64,000 nucleotides of DNA, taken from assembly GCF_009600605.1 (NCBI RefSeq), contig NZ_VWNA01000001.1:3830501-3894500 (forward strand), written 5' to 3'. Below, in pieces: positions 53,448 to 63,003 of this stretch. Below the pieces are notes generated by a model. That model was not told where the DNA came from. It saw nothing but the letters and a program-made list of their open reading frames with translations, and ran no database searches. The stretch comes from Segnochrobactrum spirostomi (GTDB lineage: Bacteria > Pseudomonadota > Alphaproteobacteria > Rhizobiales > Segnochrobactraceae). How positions within the stretch are numbered: the stretch's first letter is position 1; every line of letters begins with the position of its first letter. The translations under genes and the position numbers were made by a program.

Positions 53448-55859
53448 TCAGACCACCGTCACCGCGTAGTCCTGGCCTTCCCACGTTTCGTCGTCGAGCC
53501 AGCGCGCGGTGAAGTGGATCACCGTGCCCTGCGGTGCCGCGGCGGTCGGCAGATCGACCTGGTGCAGGTCGAAATGGGTGTCGGTGGTGTTGAGGTCGCT
53601 CTGGGTCGCCCAGTTGTCGAGGCTCCAGCGGATCATCGCCGGGCGGCGCGTCTCGATGCGGAGCCGTTTGCCGGCCGGCATGGTGCGCGCCTTCTGGTTC
53701 ATGCGCCAGAGATAGACGGGCGAGGTGGTCTTGGCCTTCTGGTAGCGGGCGACGGGCTGCGGCGGCATGTCGAACACCGCGCCGTCGCGCAGCGAGCGCA
53801 GGAGCTTGATATGCTCGCTGTGGGCCCAGACGAGCGGCATCGCGCTGCCGGAGGGGCGGCCGCGCAGCAATTCGCGCTCCGGAATGTCCGGGGCGTCCCA
53901 GATCTGCTCGGGCAGCATGCCGCCGTCGCTCGCCGAGGCTTCGACCGTCGCGAGCAGGGATTCGGCCGTCGCGCGGTTGCCGGCGGCGAGCTCGTAGTGG
54001 GCGCGCTCGGCCGCGAGCAGCGGCCACGGCCGGCCGATGCCGGTGCCGTTGAAGGCGCGGCCGTCCTCATGCTCCCCGTAGCCGTCGCCGTTGTAGCGCT
54101 TCCAGAGCGGACCCTGCGGCAGGTCCACCTTCACCACGGCGTCGATCACCCGGACGGTGTCGAGAATGCGCGGATCGTCCGGCGCGCGCAGTCCGAAGCG
54201 GACGAGCGCGAGGGCGTCGGGGCTGACGATCGCCCGGGCCGGCTGGTTGGTGTCCGCAGGCGGGCGGTTCTTGATCGGCACGAAGCCGTCGAGGGCGGAC
54301 GCGGCGTCGGCGGTGTCCGGCGGGGCGATGCGGACATAGTAGCCCTTCACGCCGAGCTCGGCGCAGATGTCGGTGCCCTCCGCGAAGGTCCAGCGCTCGA
54401 TCTCGTCGTTCCAGATGTCGGCGAGTTCGCGCAGGTAGCGGCCGGCTTCGGGCTCGCCGTGCTCGTCGAGGAAGTCCGCCGCCGCAAGCAGCGCCGCGAT
54501 CTCGACCGCGAGGGTGAACGGCGAATAGCCGGCATCCTCCTCCCAGCGGTCCTGGCCGGTCACCGGGCCGTTGTTGACGATGAACCGCGCGGCCTTCGTC
54601 ACCATCGCGAGGTAGCGCTTCTTCTCCTCCGGCGTCATGTGCCCGCCGCGGTTGAGGAGGTCGAGCAGCAGGATCGGGAAGGCGCATTCGTCCATCTGGA
54701 CGCCGGTCCAATAGGGCGAGCCGTCGAGCCACATGTTCTGCGACCAGTGGCCGTCCGCCTCCTGCACCGCGCGCAGATAGGAGAGGATGGCGCGGGCATT
54801 CTCCACGGCCCCAGCGGCGAGGAAGCCGCCGGCCGTCTCGACGAGGTCGCGCGGCCAGACGAGATGGTAGCCGCCGAGGTCTTCGTCGCCCTTGCTGAAG
54901 CCCCACGGGATCGACAGGCTCGCGATCGCTGCGCCGTGGAACGAGACCGGCTGATGCACCGCCAGCACTTCGGTGCTCACCCGGTAGGGATTGATGTTCG
55001 GGTTCGATCCCGGGCGATCGAGCGATTCCAGCGTGGATTGCCAGGCGTGCCATCCCGTCATGTAGAGCTTGCGGGCGGGCTCGAAGCCGTCGCCGAGGGA
55101 GGCGAGCACGCGGTGCGCCGCCTCTTCCGGCCGCGAGGCGAAGCCGACGGCGACCAGGAACGGCTTGTCGCCGGCGGCCGCGAGGTCGAACTCGCCGGTC
55201 AGCGCGACGTTGCCGTTCGCGGCTCGGGCATAGGGGATCAAAGTTCCGGTGTGCTTGAGCTGCTGCCAGCCGTCCGAGGCGCCGACGAAGCCGGCAGACG
55301 CCGTTCGCCACGGCACCGACGCGGCGATGGCGAGCGAGGTGCCGCCTTTGCCGGACGCGAACAGCATCCGGGTGCCCTTGTATTCGTCGATCCACGCGGT
55401 GTTGTCGGCGCCGGCATTGACGAGGTGGGGGGCGAGCAGGCCGTAGAGGCGATAATCCGAGGGGGCGCCCTGGAGCGCCTCGAAACTGATCGCCTGGAGA
55501 AGCACGTCGCGGCGCGGATCGGTCAGCACCACTTTGGTGATGCGGTAGCGGTCGTCGATCGCGGTGTTGGTGATCCAGAAGGCCGGAACGCCGTCGGCGA
55601 GCCGCCGTAGGCGGTGCCGGGTGTCTCGCTTCTCCTCGGAGAAATAGCCGTCGGGGCCCGTGACGATCATCCCGAAATCGCGGGTGCAGGCGGTATCGAC
55701 CCGCGGATAATAGATCTCGTTGAGGATGCCGTGGCTCATGGTGAACCAGACCCGGCTCGAGGCGTCGAGGGCGGTTCCGACGCCACTCTTGGCGCTCGAG
55801 GTCCAGCGCCCGCTGAGGCCCGGCGCACCCGGGGCTTCGGCGATGATGCCATCCTGCAT
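53448..55859 (-). CDS. GH15 glucoamylase (glucan 1,4-alpha-glucosidase)
   Basis: This 803-residue protein has the prokaryotic glucoamylase layout: an N-terminal beta-sandwich (about residues 20-270, AKSGVGTAL..SRVWFTMSHGILNE) and an (alpha/alpha)6 catalytic barrel (about 290-680). Catalytic blocks are WPRDLVETAGGF near residue 360, with the general acid, and LPEQIWD near 640, with the base. No signal peptide is seen, so it acts on cytosolic glycogen or maltodextrin. The ATG at 55859 follows a GGAG site. It faces away from gnd. Confidence 0.93.
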   Translation of the reverse strand: MQDGIIAEAPGAPGLSGRWTSSAKSGVGTALDASSRVWFTMSHGILNEIYYPRVDTACTRDFGMIVTGPDGYFSEEKRDTRHRLRRLADGVPAFWITNTAIDDRYRITKVVLTDPRRDVLLQAISFEALQGAPSDYRLYGLLAPHLVNAGADNTAWIDEYKGTRMLFASGKGGTSLAIAASVPWRTASAGFVGASDGWQQLKHTGTLIPYARAANGNVALTGEFDLAAAGDKPFLVAVGFASRPEEAAHRVLASLGDGFEPARKLYMTGWHAWQSTLESLDRPGSNPNINPYRVSTEVLAVHQPVSFHGAAIASLSIPWGFSKGDEDLGGYHLVWPRDLVETAGGFLAAGAVENARAILSYLRAVQEADGHWSQNMWLDGSPYWTGVQMDECAFPILLLDLLNRGGHMTPEEKKRYLAMVTKAARFIVNNGPVTGQDRWEEDAGYSPFTLAVEIAALLAAADFLDEHGEPEAGRYLRELADIWNDEIERWTFAEGTDICAELGVKGYYVRIAPPDTADAASALDGFVPIKNRPPADTNQPARAIVSPDALALVRFGLRAPDDPRILDTVRVIDAVVKVDLPQGPLWKRYNGDGYGEHEDGRAFNGTGIGRPWPLLAAERAHYELAAGNRATAESLLATVEASASDGGMLPEQIWDAPDIPERELLRGRPSGSAMPLVWAHSEHIKLLRSLRDGAVFDMPPQPVARYQKAKTTSPVYLWRMNQKARTMPAGKRLRIETRRPAMIRWSLDNWATQSDLNTTDTHFDLHQVDLPTAAAPQGTVIHFTARWLDDETWEGQDYAVTVV

Positions 55860-56083
55860 GAGCCGTCTCCGATCCATCTCCGCCCGCATCCGCTGCGGGT
55901 CCGATCCTTTTGGAAAGGCACCATAACGATTGAAGCTTGTCACGGACAGGTCATTGCATCGGAATAGCTTTCGGTTCTCAATCAGGCCATGGTGCCGACG
56001 AATGGGAGCGCCCGGGTCGCGGCGCGAACCGATGCGGCGGGTGAAACGCCCGTCCATTTCCACCGAAGAGAGGAGACGAGGCC
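55860..56083. other. Divergent intergenic region between glucoamylase and gnd
   Basis: These 224 bases must hold promoters for both genes. The stretch around 55915-55985 is A/T-rich (tttcggttctcaatc, ccataacgattgaagcttgtc), so at least one promoter is likely there. No operator is obvious. Confidence 0.5.
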
Positions 56084-57064
56084 ATGCAGCTCGGCGTGAT
56101 CGGACTAGGGCGAATGGGGGGCAACATCGCGCGGCGCCTCATGAAGGCGGGCCATAGCTGCGTGGTGTTCGACCAGAACCCGGCCGCCGTTACGGATCTC
56201 GCGTCGGCCGGTGCCGTCGGCGCCGCCAACCTCGGCGATCTCGTCGCGAAGCTCGACGCGCCGCGCGCGGTGTGGGTGATGTTGCCGGCCGGCGAGATCA
56301 CCGAATCCACCATCGCCGCGCTCGCCGCGGTGCTGTCGCCGGGCGACACCATCATCGATGGCGGCAACACCTTCTATAAGGACGACATCCGTCGCGCCGC
56401 GAGCCTGCGCGAGAAGTCGCTCCATTATATCGACGTCGGCACCTCCGGCGGCGTGTGGGGCCTCGATCGCGGCTACTGCATGATGATCGGCGGCGACAAG
56501 GAGACGGTCGATCGTCTCGATCCGATCTTCGACACGCTGGCGCCGGGCATCGGCGACATTCCGCGCACCCCGGGTCGCGAGACGTTCGACAGCCGTGCCG
56601 AGCGCGGCTACATCCACGCCGGCCCCGCCGGCTCCGGCCACTTCGTGAAGATGGTCCACAACGGCATCGAGTACGGCCTGATGCAGGCCTATGCCGAGGG
56701 CTTCGACATCCTGCAGAACAAGGATTCGACGGAGCTGCCGGAGAACGAGCGCTTCACGTTCAACCTGGCCGACATCGCCGAGGTGTGGCGCCGCGGCAGT
56801 GTGGTGTCGTCCTGGCTGCTCGACCTCAGCGCCATGGCGCTCGCGGAGAATCCGAGCCTGTCGAACTTCACCGGCTCGGTGGCGGATTCGGGCGAGGGGC
56901 GCTGGACCGTCAACGCGGCGGTCGAGGAGGCCGTTTCGGCCGAGGTGCTCACCGCTGCTCTGTTCGCCCGCTTCCGCTCGCGCCAGCAGCACACCTTCGG
57001 CGAGCGCATGCTCTCGGCGATGCGCTTCAAGTTCGGCGGCCACATCGAGCAGCACGGCAACTGA
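56084..57064 (+). CDS. gnd: 6-phosphogluconate dehydrogenase, decarboxylating (short form)
   Basis: This 326-residue protein is the short, GntZ/YqeC-like class. It has the NAD(P) motif [16 protein letters not shown], the [10 protein letters not shown] loop near residue 90, and the substrate block [20 protein letters not shown] near residue 180 with the catalytic Lys and His-Asn. It oxidises 6-phosphogluconate to ribulose 5-phosphate, giving NAD(P)H and CO2. The loop after beta-2 (VFDQN) has Asp, which favours NAD+. A GAGGAGACGAGG ribosome site and a strong terminator frame it. It lies opposite glucoamylase. Confidence 0.95.
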   Translation: MQLGVIGLGRMGGNIARRLMKAGHSCVVFDQNPAAVTDLASAGAVGAANLGDLVAKLDAPRAVWVMLPAGEITESTIAALAAVLSPGDTIIDGGNTFYKDDIRRAASLREKSLHYIDVGTSGGVWGLDRGYCMMIGGDKETVDRLDPIFDTLAPGIGDIPRTPGRETFDSRAERGYIHAGPAGSGHFVKMVHNGIEYGLMQAYAEGFDILQNKDSTELPENERFTFNLADIAEVWRRGSVVSSWLLDLSAMALAENPSLSNFTGSVADSGEGRWTVNAAVEEAVSAEVLTAALFARFRSRQQHTFGERMLSAMRFKFGGHIEQHGN

Positions 57065-57102
57065 TCGGCGCGCCAGCCGCCCGGATCGGCCTGCGACAAC
57101 AG

Positions 57103-57135
57103 AAAACCCCCGGGGCTGCGGCCCCGGGGGTTTTT
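57103..57135. terminator. Strong bidirectional terminator
   Basis: aaaacccccggggc and gccccgggggttttt pair around a 4-base loop, with A and T runs on both sides. It ends gnd on plus and the MFS gene on minus. Confidence 0.95.
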
Positions 57136-57156
57136 GTTTGGCCGCTGTGATGTCCG

Positions 57157-58527
57157 TCAGCGGGCGGCGGCGAGGGACCCGCGGCCGAGGCTGCGCAGGC
57201 TGCGGCCCGAGCGCAGGTGGTCCTCGATGGCCTCGAGGGTAAGGCCCTTGGTCTCCGGCACCATGCGCACGGCGAAGATGAAGCCGATGACGCAGATGAG
57301 GGCGTAGATCGTGAACACGCCGGCGAGCCCGATGGCCGCGACGAGGACCGGGAAGGACAGCACGATCAGGAAGTTGAAGCCCCAGTTCGAGAGCGAGGCG
57401 ATGCTCATGCCGAGGCCGCGGACGTGGAGCGGGAAGATCTCCGACATCACCACGAAAGGCAGCGGGCCGAGGCTCACCGCGAAGGAGGCGATGTAAAGGG
57501 CGAGCCCGACGAGGGCGACGTAATGGAGCGCGGGCGAGTCGATGGTCGAGGCGACCGCGATCATGCCGAGGCTGATTGCGGTGCCGGCAAAGCCGATCAT
57601 CAAGAGGCGGCGGCGGCCGATGCGGTCGATGAGGCCCATGCCTACGACGGTCATCGCGACGTTGACGACGCCGACGCCGACCGTCGCCAGCACCTGCGTC
57701 TCGACCGAGCCGAAGCCGGAGAGCTGGAACACCTGCGGGGCATAATAGATGACGGCGTTGATGCCAGAGAGCTGCTGCAGCAGGAACAGGCCCATGCCGA
57801 CGATGAGGGCGGGGCGGACCATCGGCGTGAGCAACGCCGAGAGACCGCTCCCGCGGCTGGCCTGGTCGGCCGTGCGCGCGATCTCGGCGAGCTCCTCGGT
57901 CACGACGGCGGCGTTCGGGGCCACGCCGTGAATGCGGGCGATGGTGGCGCGAGCCTCGTCGCGGCGATTGTTGAGCGCGAGCCAGCGCGGCGTGTCGCTG
58001 AGGATCAGGATGCCGACGAGGAGGGCGAGGGCCGGCACCATGCCGAGGCCGAACATCAGGCGCCACGAATCGGAGACGAGGTAGCCGACCATGTAGGCGC
58101 CGAGGATGCCGAGCGTGATGGCGAGCTGGTAGACCGAGACGAACATGCCGCGCTTCTGCGCCGGCGCGCTCTCGGAGATGTAGAGCGGCGCCACCATGCC
58201 CGCGATGCCGATGGCGATGCCGAGGACGAGGCGCGCCGCCGTGAGGAACTGGACCGAAACGGCGGCGGCAGCGAGCGCCGCGCCTACGGTGAACAGAAGG
58301 GCGGCGAACACGAGCAGCTTGCGCCGGCCGATCGGCTCGGCCAAGCGGCCGCCGACGAGCGCGCCGAAGAAGGCGCCGAACGGCACCGCCGAGGTCATGA
58401 TGCCTTCGGCGAGCGGGCCGATGTCGAACTGGGACTTGAGGAGATGCAGGGCGCCGGCGATGACACCCTCGTCGAACCCGAACAGAAAGCCGGCGATCGC
58501 GACGACCGCCACGATGAGATAGATCAC
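57157..58527 (-). CDS. MFS sugar porter family transporter
   Basis: This 456-residue protein has twelve predicted membrane helices and sugar-porter signatures: GFDEGVIAGAL near residue 18, GRRKLL after helix 2, PRWLALNNR before the central loop, LLQQLSGINAVIYYAPQVF near 260, and PETKGLTLE near residue 430. It probably imports a hexose or pentose with protons. It ends at the shared terminator with gnd. It is 115 bases downstream of the ABC permease, separated from it by a terminator. Confidence 0.92.
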   Translation of the reverse strand: MIYLIVAVVAIAGFLFGFDEGVIAGALHLLKSQFDIGPLAEGIMTSAVPFGAFFGALVGGRLAEPIGRRKLLVFAALLFTVGAALAAAAVSVQFLTAARLVLGIAIGIAGMVAPLYISESAPAQKRGMFVSVYQLAITLGILGAYMVGYLVSDSWRLMFGLGMVPALALLVGILILSDTPRWLALNNRRDEARATIARIHGVAPNAAVVTEELAEIARTADQASRGSGLSALLTPMVRPALIVGMGLFLLQQLSGINAVIYYAPQVFQLSGFGSVETQVLATVGVGVVNVAMTVVGMGLIDRIGRRRLLMIGFAGTAISLGMIAVASTIDSPALHYVALVGLALYIASFAVSLGPLPFVVMSEIFPLHVRGLGMSIASLSNWGFNFLIVLSFPVLVAAIGLAGVFTIYALICVIGFIFAVRMVPETKGLTLEAIEDHLRSGRSLRSLGRGSLAAAR

Positions 58528-58609
58528 GGGGCAACCCCTCCCTGCCTATGTTGCCGGCACATTGCATGGGAAGGGGGCCGTCCGCCACCCTCTTTCGGGG
58601 GACGGTAAA

Positions 58610-58628
58610 GGGCGGCGCGCTGCCGCCC
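58610..58628 (-). terminator. Terminator of the sugar ABC operon
   Basis: gggcggc and gccgccc pair perfectly around gcgct, followed on minus by TTTA. It sits just after the permease stop at 58643 and separates the ABC operon from the MFS gene. Confidence 0.7.
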
Positions 58629-58642
58629 CGCACCGAGTGCGG

Positions 58643-59659
58643 CTAACCTCCGCGGCGCACCATGTGGGCGTAGATCGCAACCGAAATCGTGATCAGCAAC
58701 CCGTAGATGAACTGCGTCCAGAAGCCCGTCAGGCCGATCGCGATGATGCCCGGCTCCAGCGAGGCGATGATGAGGACGCCGACGAAGGTGCCGATCATCG
58801 TGCCCTTCCCGCCGAACACCGAGGTGCCGCCGATGAACACGGCGGCGAGCGTCGTCAGGAGATAGCCCTCGCCGGTGGTCGCCCAGAAGAACAGCATCTG
58901 GTTGAGGAGCAGGACCGAGGAGAAGGCGGCGCACACGCCGAGCAGGATGAAGCACTGGATCTTCACCCGGTCGACGTTGATGCCCATCATCCGCGCGCTC
59001 GCGGCATTGTCACCGACGAACAGCACGTGGCTACCGAAGCGGTGCCGTTTGTAAACGAGCCCGAGCACGATCGCGAAGGCGAGGAACCAGAGGAACTGCG
59101 CCGGGATCAGACCGAAGAGCTGCCCCGTGAAGAGGGGGTGGAGCGGGCTCGAGGTGATCGAGGAGAGGGGAATGCCTTTGCCCTCGGTCAGGACGTTCAC
59201 GAGGCCGCGCCAGAGGAACATCGTGCCGATCGTCGCGACGATCGAGGGGATGCCGAGCTTGGTCACGAGGAGGCCGTTGATGAGGCCTCCGAGCGCGCCG
59301 ACCATGAGGCAGAGCACCAGCGCGATCAGGAAGGAGTCGGTGTGGACGTAGACGATGGAGAAGACCCAGCCGGCGAGGCCGTAGATCGAGGGGAAGCTCA
59401 GGTCGATCTCGCCGAGGGTGACGATGTAGGTCGCGGCGAGCGCCATGATCCCGAAGAAGGGGATCGAGATCATGAACGAGCGGTAGATGTCGAAGCTCGT
59501 GTAGGTGCGGGTGTCGCCGATCAGGAAGATCGCATAGAGCACCACCAGCATCACGATGGTGGAGAGCTGGAAGCGGTGCGTGTGGTGCCAGGGGCGGCCC
59601 TGGTGGGCCGGCGATGCGCTCGCGGCGGCGGGCGGCTTCTGAGCTGCGGTCGTGGCCAT
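58643..59659 (-). CDS. Sugar ABC transporter permease (RbsC/BPD-2 type)
   Basis: This 338-residue protein has about nine to ten helices and the ribose/galactose-type permease signatures IDLSFPSIYGLAGWV near residue 88 and an EAA-like GGTSVFGGKGTMIGTFVG near residue 275. The N-terminal 30 residues are a polar Ala/Pro-rich extension. It is the last gene of an operon with the ATPase (2-base gap) and the binding protein. Confidence 0.9.
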   Translation of the reverse strand: MATTAAQKPPAAASASPAHQGRPWHHTHRFQLSTIVMLVVLYAIFLIGDTRTYTSFDIYRSFMISIPFFGIMALAATYIVTLGEIDLSFPSIYGLAGWVFSIVYVHTDSFLIALVLCLMVGALGGLINGLLVTKLGIPSIVATIGTMFLWRGLVNVLTEGKGIPLSSITSSPLHPLFTGQLFGLIPAQFLWFLAFAIVLGLVYKRHRFGSHVLFVGDNAASARMMGINVDRVKIQCFILLGVCAAFSSVLLLNQMLFFWATTGEGYLLTTLAAVFIGGTSVFGGKGTMIGTFVGVLIIASLEPGIIAIGLTGFWTQFIYGLLITISVAIYAHMVRRGG

Positions 59660-59660
59660 G

Positions 59661-60422
59661 TCAGTGCACCCGTCCGGCGTCGTGAAGGGCGATCATCGTG
59701 TCGACGAGCTGTTCGCGCGTCAGCTCCGATTTGTGGAAGCGTTCGGCGACGCGGCCGCGGTCCAGGATGACGAACCGGTCGGCCACGTCGTAGACATGGA
59801 AGATGTTGTGATCGATGAAGATCGCGGACTTGCCCTGGGCCCGGATCGCCTTGGTGAAGTCGAGCACGCGATCGGTCTCCTTGAGGGAGAGGCCCATGGT
59901 CGGCTCGTCGAGAATGATGAGGTCGGCGTCGAAATAGAGCGCGCGGCCGATCGCGACGCCCTGCTTCTCGCCGCCCGAGAGCCCCCTGACCTCGCTGTCG
60001 ACGGTGATGGCGCGGGAGGTGAAGCCCATGCCGGTGCGCAGGAGCTTCTGTGCCTCGAACTTCTGCTTCTTCACGTCGAGGAAGCCCAGCCAATTGGTGA
60101 GCTCGCGACCGGCGAAGATGTTGCGCCAGAGCTCCTGCTGGTCGGCGAGTGCGCGCTCCTGGTAGACGGTCTCGATGCCGAGGAGGCGCGAGGCGCGCAC
60201 GTCCTTCAGGGTGATGCGCTCGCCCTTGAAGAAGATCTCGCCCTCGGACGGCGCGTGGACGCCGGTGATGATCTTGATCAGCGTGGATTTGCCCGCGCCA
60301 TTGTCGCCGACGAGGGCGACGATTTCGCCGGAATGGATCTCAAGATCGACGCCTTTCAGAACCTCGATGGGTCCGAAAGACTTTTTGATGCCCTTGAGGG
60401 CGAGAAGGGGTTGCGTGGCCAT
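59661..60422 (-). CDS. Sugar ABC transporter ATP-binding protein
   Basis: This 253-residue protein has Walker A LVGDNGAGKSTLIK near residue 35, the Q-loop in VYQERALADQQ, the signature LSGGEKQGVAI near residue 142, Walker B LIILDEP near residue 165, and the H-loop FIDHNIFHVYD. It has a single ATPase domain, unlike the double-domain RbsA. This single-domain type is common in alphaproteobacterial sugar importers. It couples ATP to the permease. Confidence 0.93.
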   Translation of the reverse strand: MATQPLLALKGIKKSFGPIEVLKGVDLEIHSGEIVALVGDNGAGKSTLIKIITGVHAPSEGEIFFKGERITLKDVRASRLLGIETVYQERALADQQELWRNIFAGRELTNWLGFLDVKKQKFEAQKLLRTGMGFTSRAITVDSEVRGLSGGEKQGVAIGRALYFDADLIILDEPTMGLSLKETDRVLDFTKAIRAQGKSAIFIDHNIFHVYDVADRFVILDRGRVAERFHKSELTREQLVDTMIALHDAGRVH

Positions 60423-60460
60423 CGGGGCAGTACGCTCGCGACCTGAGGAAACACGAATAG

Positions 60461-60483
60461 ACCCGCGCCGGTTCGGCGCGGGT
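60461..60483 (-). promoter_or_regulatory. Intercistronic hairpin after the binding-protein gene
   Basis: acccgcgccg and cggcgcgggt pair perfectly around a 3-base loop, 17 bases past the binding-protein stop. Such hairpins stabilise the binding-protein message, which explains its excess over the ATPase and permease. Confidence 0.65.
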
Positions 60484-60499
60484 CCCTGGGGAGGATGGC

Positions 60500-61489
60500 T
60501 CAGCGAATGCCTTCCGCCGCGAGCGGCGCGACCGCGGCGATGTTGTCCTTGGTGATGAGCGCGGCGCCGGTGTCGATATCCATGCCGGCGAAGCCGAACT
60601 TCGACGTCAGATAGAGCTGAATGATCGGCAGGTAGCCCTGGAGGAACGGCTGCTGGTCGAGCACGACCGAGACCGCGCCGTCCTCGATCGCCTTGGCGGT
60701 CGCGGCGGAGAGGTCGAAGCCCGCGCCGCAGATCTCGCCGGGCTTCTTGCCCGAAGCCTGGATGTAGGCCGGGATCGTGGCGGTGAGCGCGCCGTGGTCG
60801 GTGATCACCGCCTTCACGTCGGGATGCGAGGCGACGAAGCTCGAGAACACCGGGATGCCTTGCGCGGCGTCGCCGTTGATGGCGTCCGAGATCTCGAGAT
60901 AATCGACCTTGAGGCCGGCCTTCTCGAGCGCGTCCTGTACGCCCTTGGTGCGCTGGCCGCGGCCTTCCTGGCCGAGCAGGCCCCAGAGGAAGACGGTGTC
61001 GCCGCTCTTCAGGCCGCACGCCTTGATCGCGCCTTCGCCGAGCGCCTGGCCGGCGCCGTAGAGCTTGGCGCCGACATAGCCGAGGCCGTCGCCCTTGTAC
61101 TGGGCTTCCTTGTTCGGCAGGTCGACGTTCGAGGTCGTGACCAGGATGCCGGCCTGACGGGCCTGGTCGACCAGCGGGCCGAGGGCGGCTTCGCCCGGAT
61201 GGCCCATGATCGAGATGCCCGTCGGCTTGCGCGCGATGGCCTCGCTGAATTGCTGGACCATCTTCTGCGGATTCCAGTCCGACCAGACATAGTCGACCCG
61301 GCAGCCGGTCTGTTCGGCGGCGAGCTTGGCGCCGCTGTAGACGATCGAGGCGAAGCTGTCGCCTTCGGCGCCGCCGGGGAAGAAGACGAAGGTCTTGCCC
61401 GCGCAACTCGTGTCCGGCGCGGCCTGCGCCGTGCCCCCCGCCATGGCGAGCGCGAGACAGAGTCCGGCCGCCAATCCCATAACCCTCAT
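60500..61489 (-). CDS. Sugar ABC transporter substrate-binding protein
   Basis: This 329-residue protein has a signal peptide (MRVMGLAAGLCLALAMAGGT, then AQAAPD) and matches the periplasmic-binding-protein-4 family (ribose/galactose type). Landmarks are FVFFPGGAEGDSFASIVYSG near residue 45, PTGISIMGHPGEAALGP near 90, TTSNVDLPNKEA near 130, and VITDHGALTATIPAYIQ near 225. A GGAGAAAACG ribosome site precedes the ATG at 61489. The sugar is not predictable from sequence. Confidence 0.93.
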   Translation of the reverse strand: MRVMGLAAGLCLALAMAGGTAQAAPDTSCAGKTFVFFPGGAEGDSFASIVYSGAKLAAEQTGCRVDYVWSDWNPQKMVQQFSEAIARKPTGISIMGHPGEAALGPLVDQARQAGILVTTSNVDLPNKEAQYKGDGLGYVGAKLYGAGQALGEGAIKACGLKSGDTVFLWGLLGQEGRGQRTKGVQDALEKAGLKVDYLEISDAINGDAAQGIPVFSSFVASHPDVKAVITDHGALTATIPAYIQASGKKPGEICGAGFDLSAATAKAIEDGAVSVVLDQQPFLQGYLPIIQLYLTSKFGFAGMDIDTGAALITKDNIAAVAPLAAEGIR

Positions 61490-61607
61490 TCGTTTTCTCC
61501 CCGTAGGCGACCGCCCGCTCGGCAGACGCCGATTGCGATTTCGATTGCCGCTCGGCCGGCGTTGATCGCCAGTCCTGCGCTCGCATGGGTCGGACATTCG
61601 AGGCCCA

Positions 61608-61625
61608 ATCCTCATACAAGATGGG
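61608..61625 (-). promoter_or_regulatory. GntR operator candidate, ABC-operon side
   Basis: The minus strand reads CCCATCTTGTATGAGGAT, sharing 13 bases with the site at 61797-61809 in inverted orientation. It lies about 120 bases upstream of the binding-protein start. Confidence 0.6.
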
Positions 61626-61791
61626 TAAGTTAAAAGCCCGGCAACCGACGGTGTCAAGCGCTTCGCGGCTCACCGAGGTGCGTACCTCAGCCGCAGCCGC
61701 CCTCGGGCCCAAGGGCAGACGATTGGGGCCGAGCGCCGGGTCGCGCGACCCACTGCCTTGGTGCGGCTTGCCTTTTGCCGACGAATTTCCC

Positions 61792-61809
61792 ATCCTCTTG
61801 TATGAGGAT
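61792..61809 (+). promoter_or_regulatory. GntR operator candidate, regulator side
   Basis: ATCCTCTTGTATGAGGAT is a perfect 6-bp inverted repeat (ATCCTC/GAGGAT) around TTGTAT. FadR-type GntR proteins favour T-N-G-T palindromes like this one. It lies 61 bases before the regulator ATG. Confidence 0.65.
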
Positions 61810-61869
61810 ATCCGCCGGACGGGTGCGCCGAGAGCGAGCGCCGCGCGGGATCTCGGTCCGGGGGCTTTC

Positions 61870-62652
61870 ATGGCGCGGGGAACGGAAGCGGTCGCGTTGC
61901 CGCTCGGTACGTCGGTGATGGGCGAGAGCGCCACGGTCAGCATGCGGCGCCTGCACGGCTACGTGGCGCACCGGCTGGCCGTCTCGATCATCGGCGGCGA
62001 CGCCGCGCCAGGTTCGGTGCTGCCGAACGAGGAGCAGGCGAGTTCGGCCTTCGGCGTGTCCCGCACGGCCTACCGCGAGGCGATCCGCATGCTCGCCGCG
62101 AAGGGCCTCGTCGAGGCGCAGCCCAAGACCGGCACCCGCGTCGCCCAGCGCAGCCGCTGGAACCTGCTCGATCCCGACGTGCTCGGCTGGCATTTCGAGG
62201 TGGAGCCGAGCCCGACCTTCATCTCGTCGCTGTTCGAACTGCGCCTCATCGTCGAGCCGGCCGCCGCGGCGATGGCGGCGGAGCGGCGCGACGACGGCGA
62301 CATCGCCGATCTCGCCGAGGCGCTGTCGCGCTTCGCGGCACTCGGCACCACCCGGCCGGAGGGCCTCGAGGCCGATCTCGCCTTCCACACCGCGATCCTG
62401 CGGGCGACCCGCAACGAGCCGCTCACCGCGCTGTCGAGCGTCATCAACGCCGCCCTGCATTGGTCGGTGCGCATCAAGCTCGACGCGCCGGAGGATGTCC
62501 GCCGCGATTCGTTGGGCGATCATCAGGCCGTGTTCGATGCGATCGCCCGCCGCGATTCCGCCTCCGCCCGGGCGCGGATGGCGGCACTGCTTGAGCAGGC
62601 GCTCGCCGATACGATGCGGGCACTTTCGGTACGGGCGGGCGCCGCCGTCTGA
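61870..62652 (+). CDS. GntR family transcriptional regulator, FadR/FCD type
   Basis: This 260-residue protein has an N-terminal winged helix (AVSIIGGDAAPGSVLPNEEQ, AFGVSRTAYREAIRMLAAKGL, then RVAQRSRWNLLDPDVL) and a helical FCD ligand domain (FELRLIVEPAAAAMAAER, DLAFHTAILRATRN near residue 180). The acid and His residues that bind the metal and ligand look present. It is divergent from the sugar ABC operon and probably represses it and itself through the mirrored TTGTATGAGGAT sites. An ATG at 61942 gives a shorter alternative. Confidence 0.92.
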   Translation: MARGTEAVALPLGTSVMGESATVSMRRLHGYVAHRLAVSIIGGDAAPGSVLPNEEQASSAFGVSRTAYREAIRMLAAKGLVEAQPKTGTRVAQRSRWNLLDPDVLGWHFEVEPSPTFISSLFELRLIVEPAAAAMAAERRDDGDIADLAEALSRFAALGTTRPEGLEADLAFHTAILRATRNEPLTALSSVINAALHWSVRIKLDAPEDVRRDSLGDHQAVFDAIARRDSASARARMAALLEQALADTMRALSVRAGAAV

Positions 62653-63003
62653 CCGCTTCGGACGCTTCTTGTGCTGCGTCCGCTCACAATCTCAGATGGA
62701 TTGTGGCATCGCCTGGGGGCTCAACGTTCGGTCGCCTGGCGACGCAGGGTGGGCGCTCCTGTCGCACAGCGTTCACCAAAATCTGCTAAGTGCGGAACAA
62801 GGCGGCCTTGAGCCGGCTAATCGCTTGAAAGCGCTGATGACATCGCGCGTTGCCCCGGCCTGCTCGGCAAGGGTTGTCATACCGCAGCGCACACATCACA
62901 CTGCTGTTGCAAAGGTGTGCAAGCGGGCGCATAAAGCGCACCGGATGCGTCTTTTTTGCCGTTTTGGGGTTGTATAGCTTCCTCGACATTTTAAATTGAA
63001 GCC
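62653..63003. other. Intergenic region between GntR and Nudix genes
   Basis: These 351 bases contain no convincing gene. The last 60 bases are A/T-rich (tttttgccgttttggggttgtatag) and probably hold the Nudix promoter. Nothing else stands out. Confidence 0.5.

Larger units (their letters stand above)
61490..61869. other. Divergent regulatory region of the ABC operon and GntR gene
   Basis: These 380 bases hold no convincing gene. Two inverted copies of CTTGTATGAGGAT lie at 61608-61620 (minus) and 61797-61809 (plus), one on the operon side and one on the regulator side. Confidence 0.7.

Noticed and set aside
53336..56063. Long plus-strand open frames antisense to the glucoamylase gene
   Set aside because: They are composition shadows of a highly GC-rich coding strand. 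The minus frame has clear GH15 motifs, and the plus frames have none.
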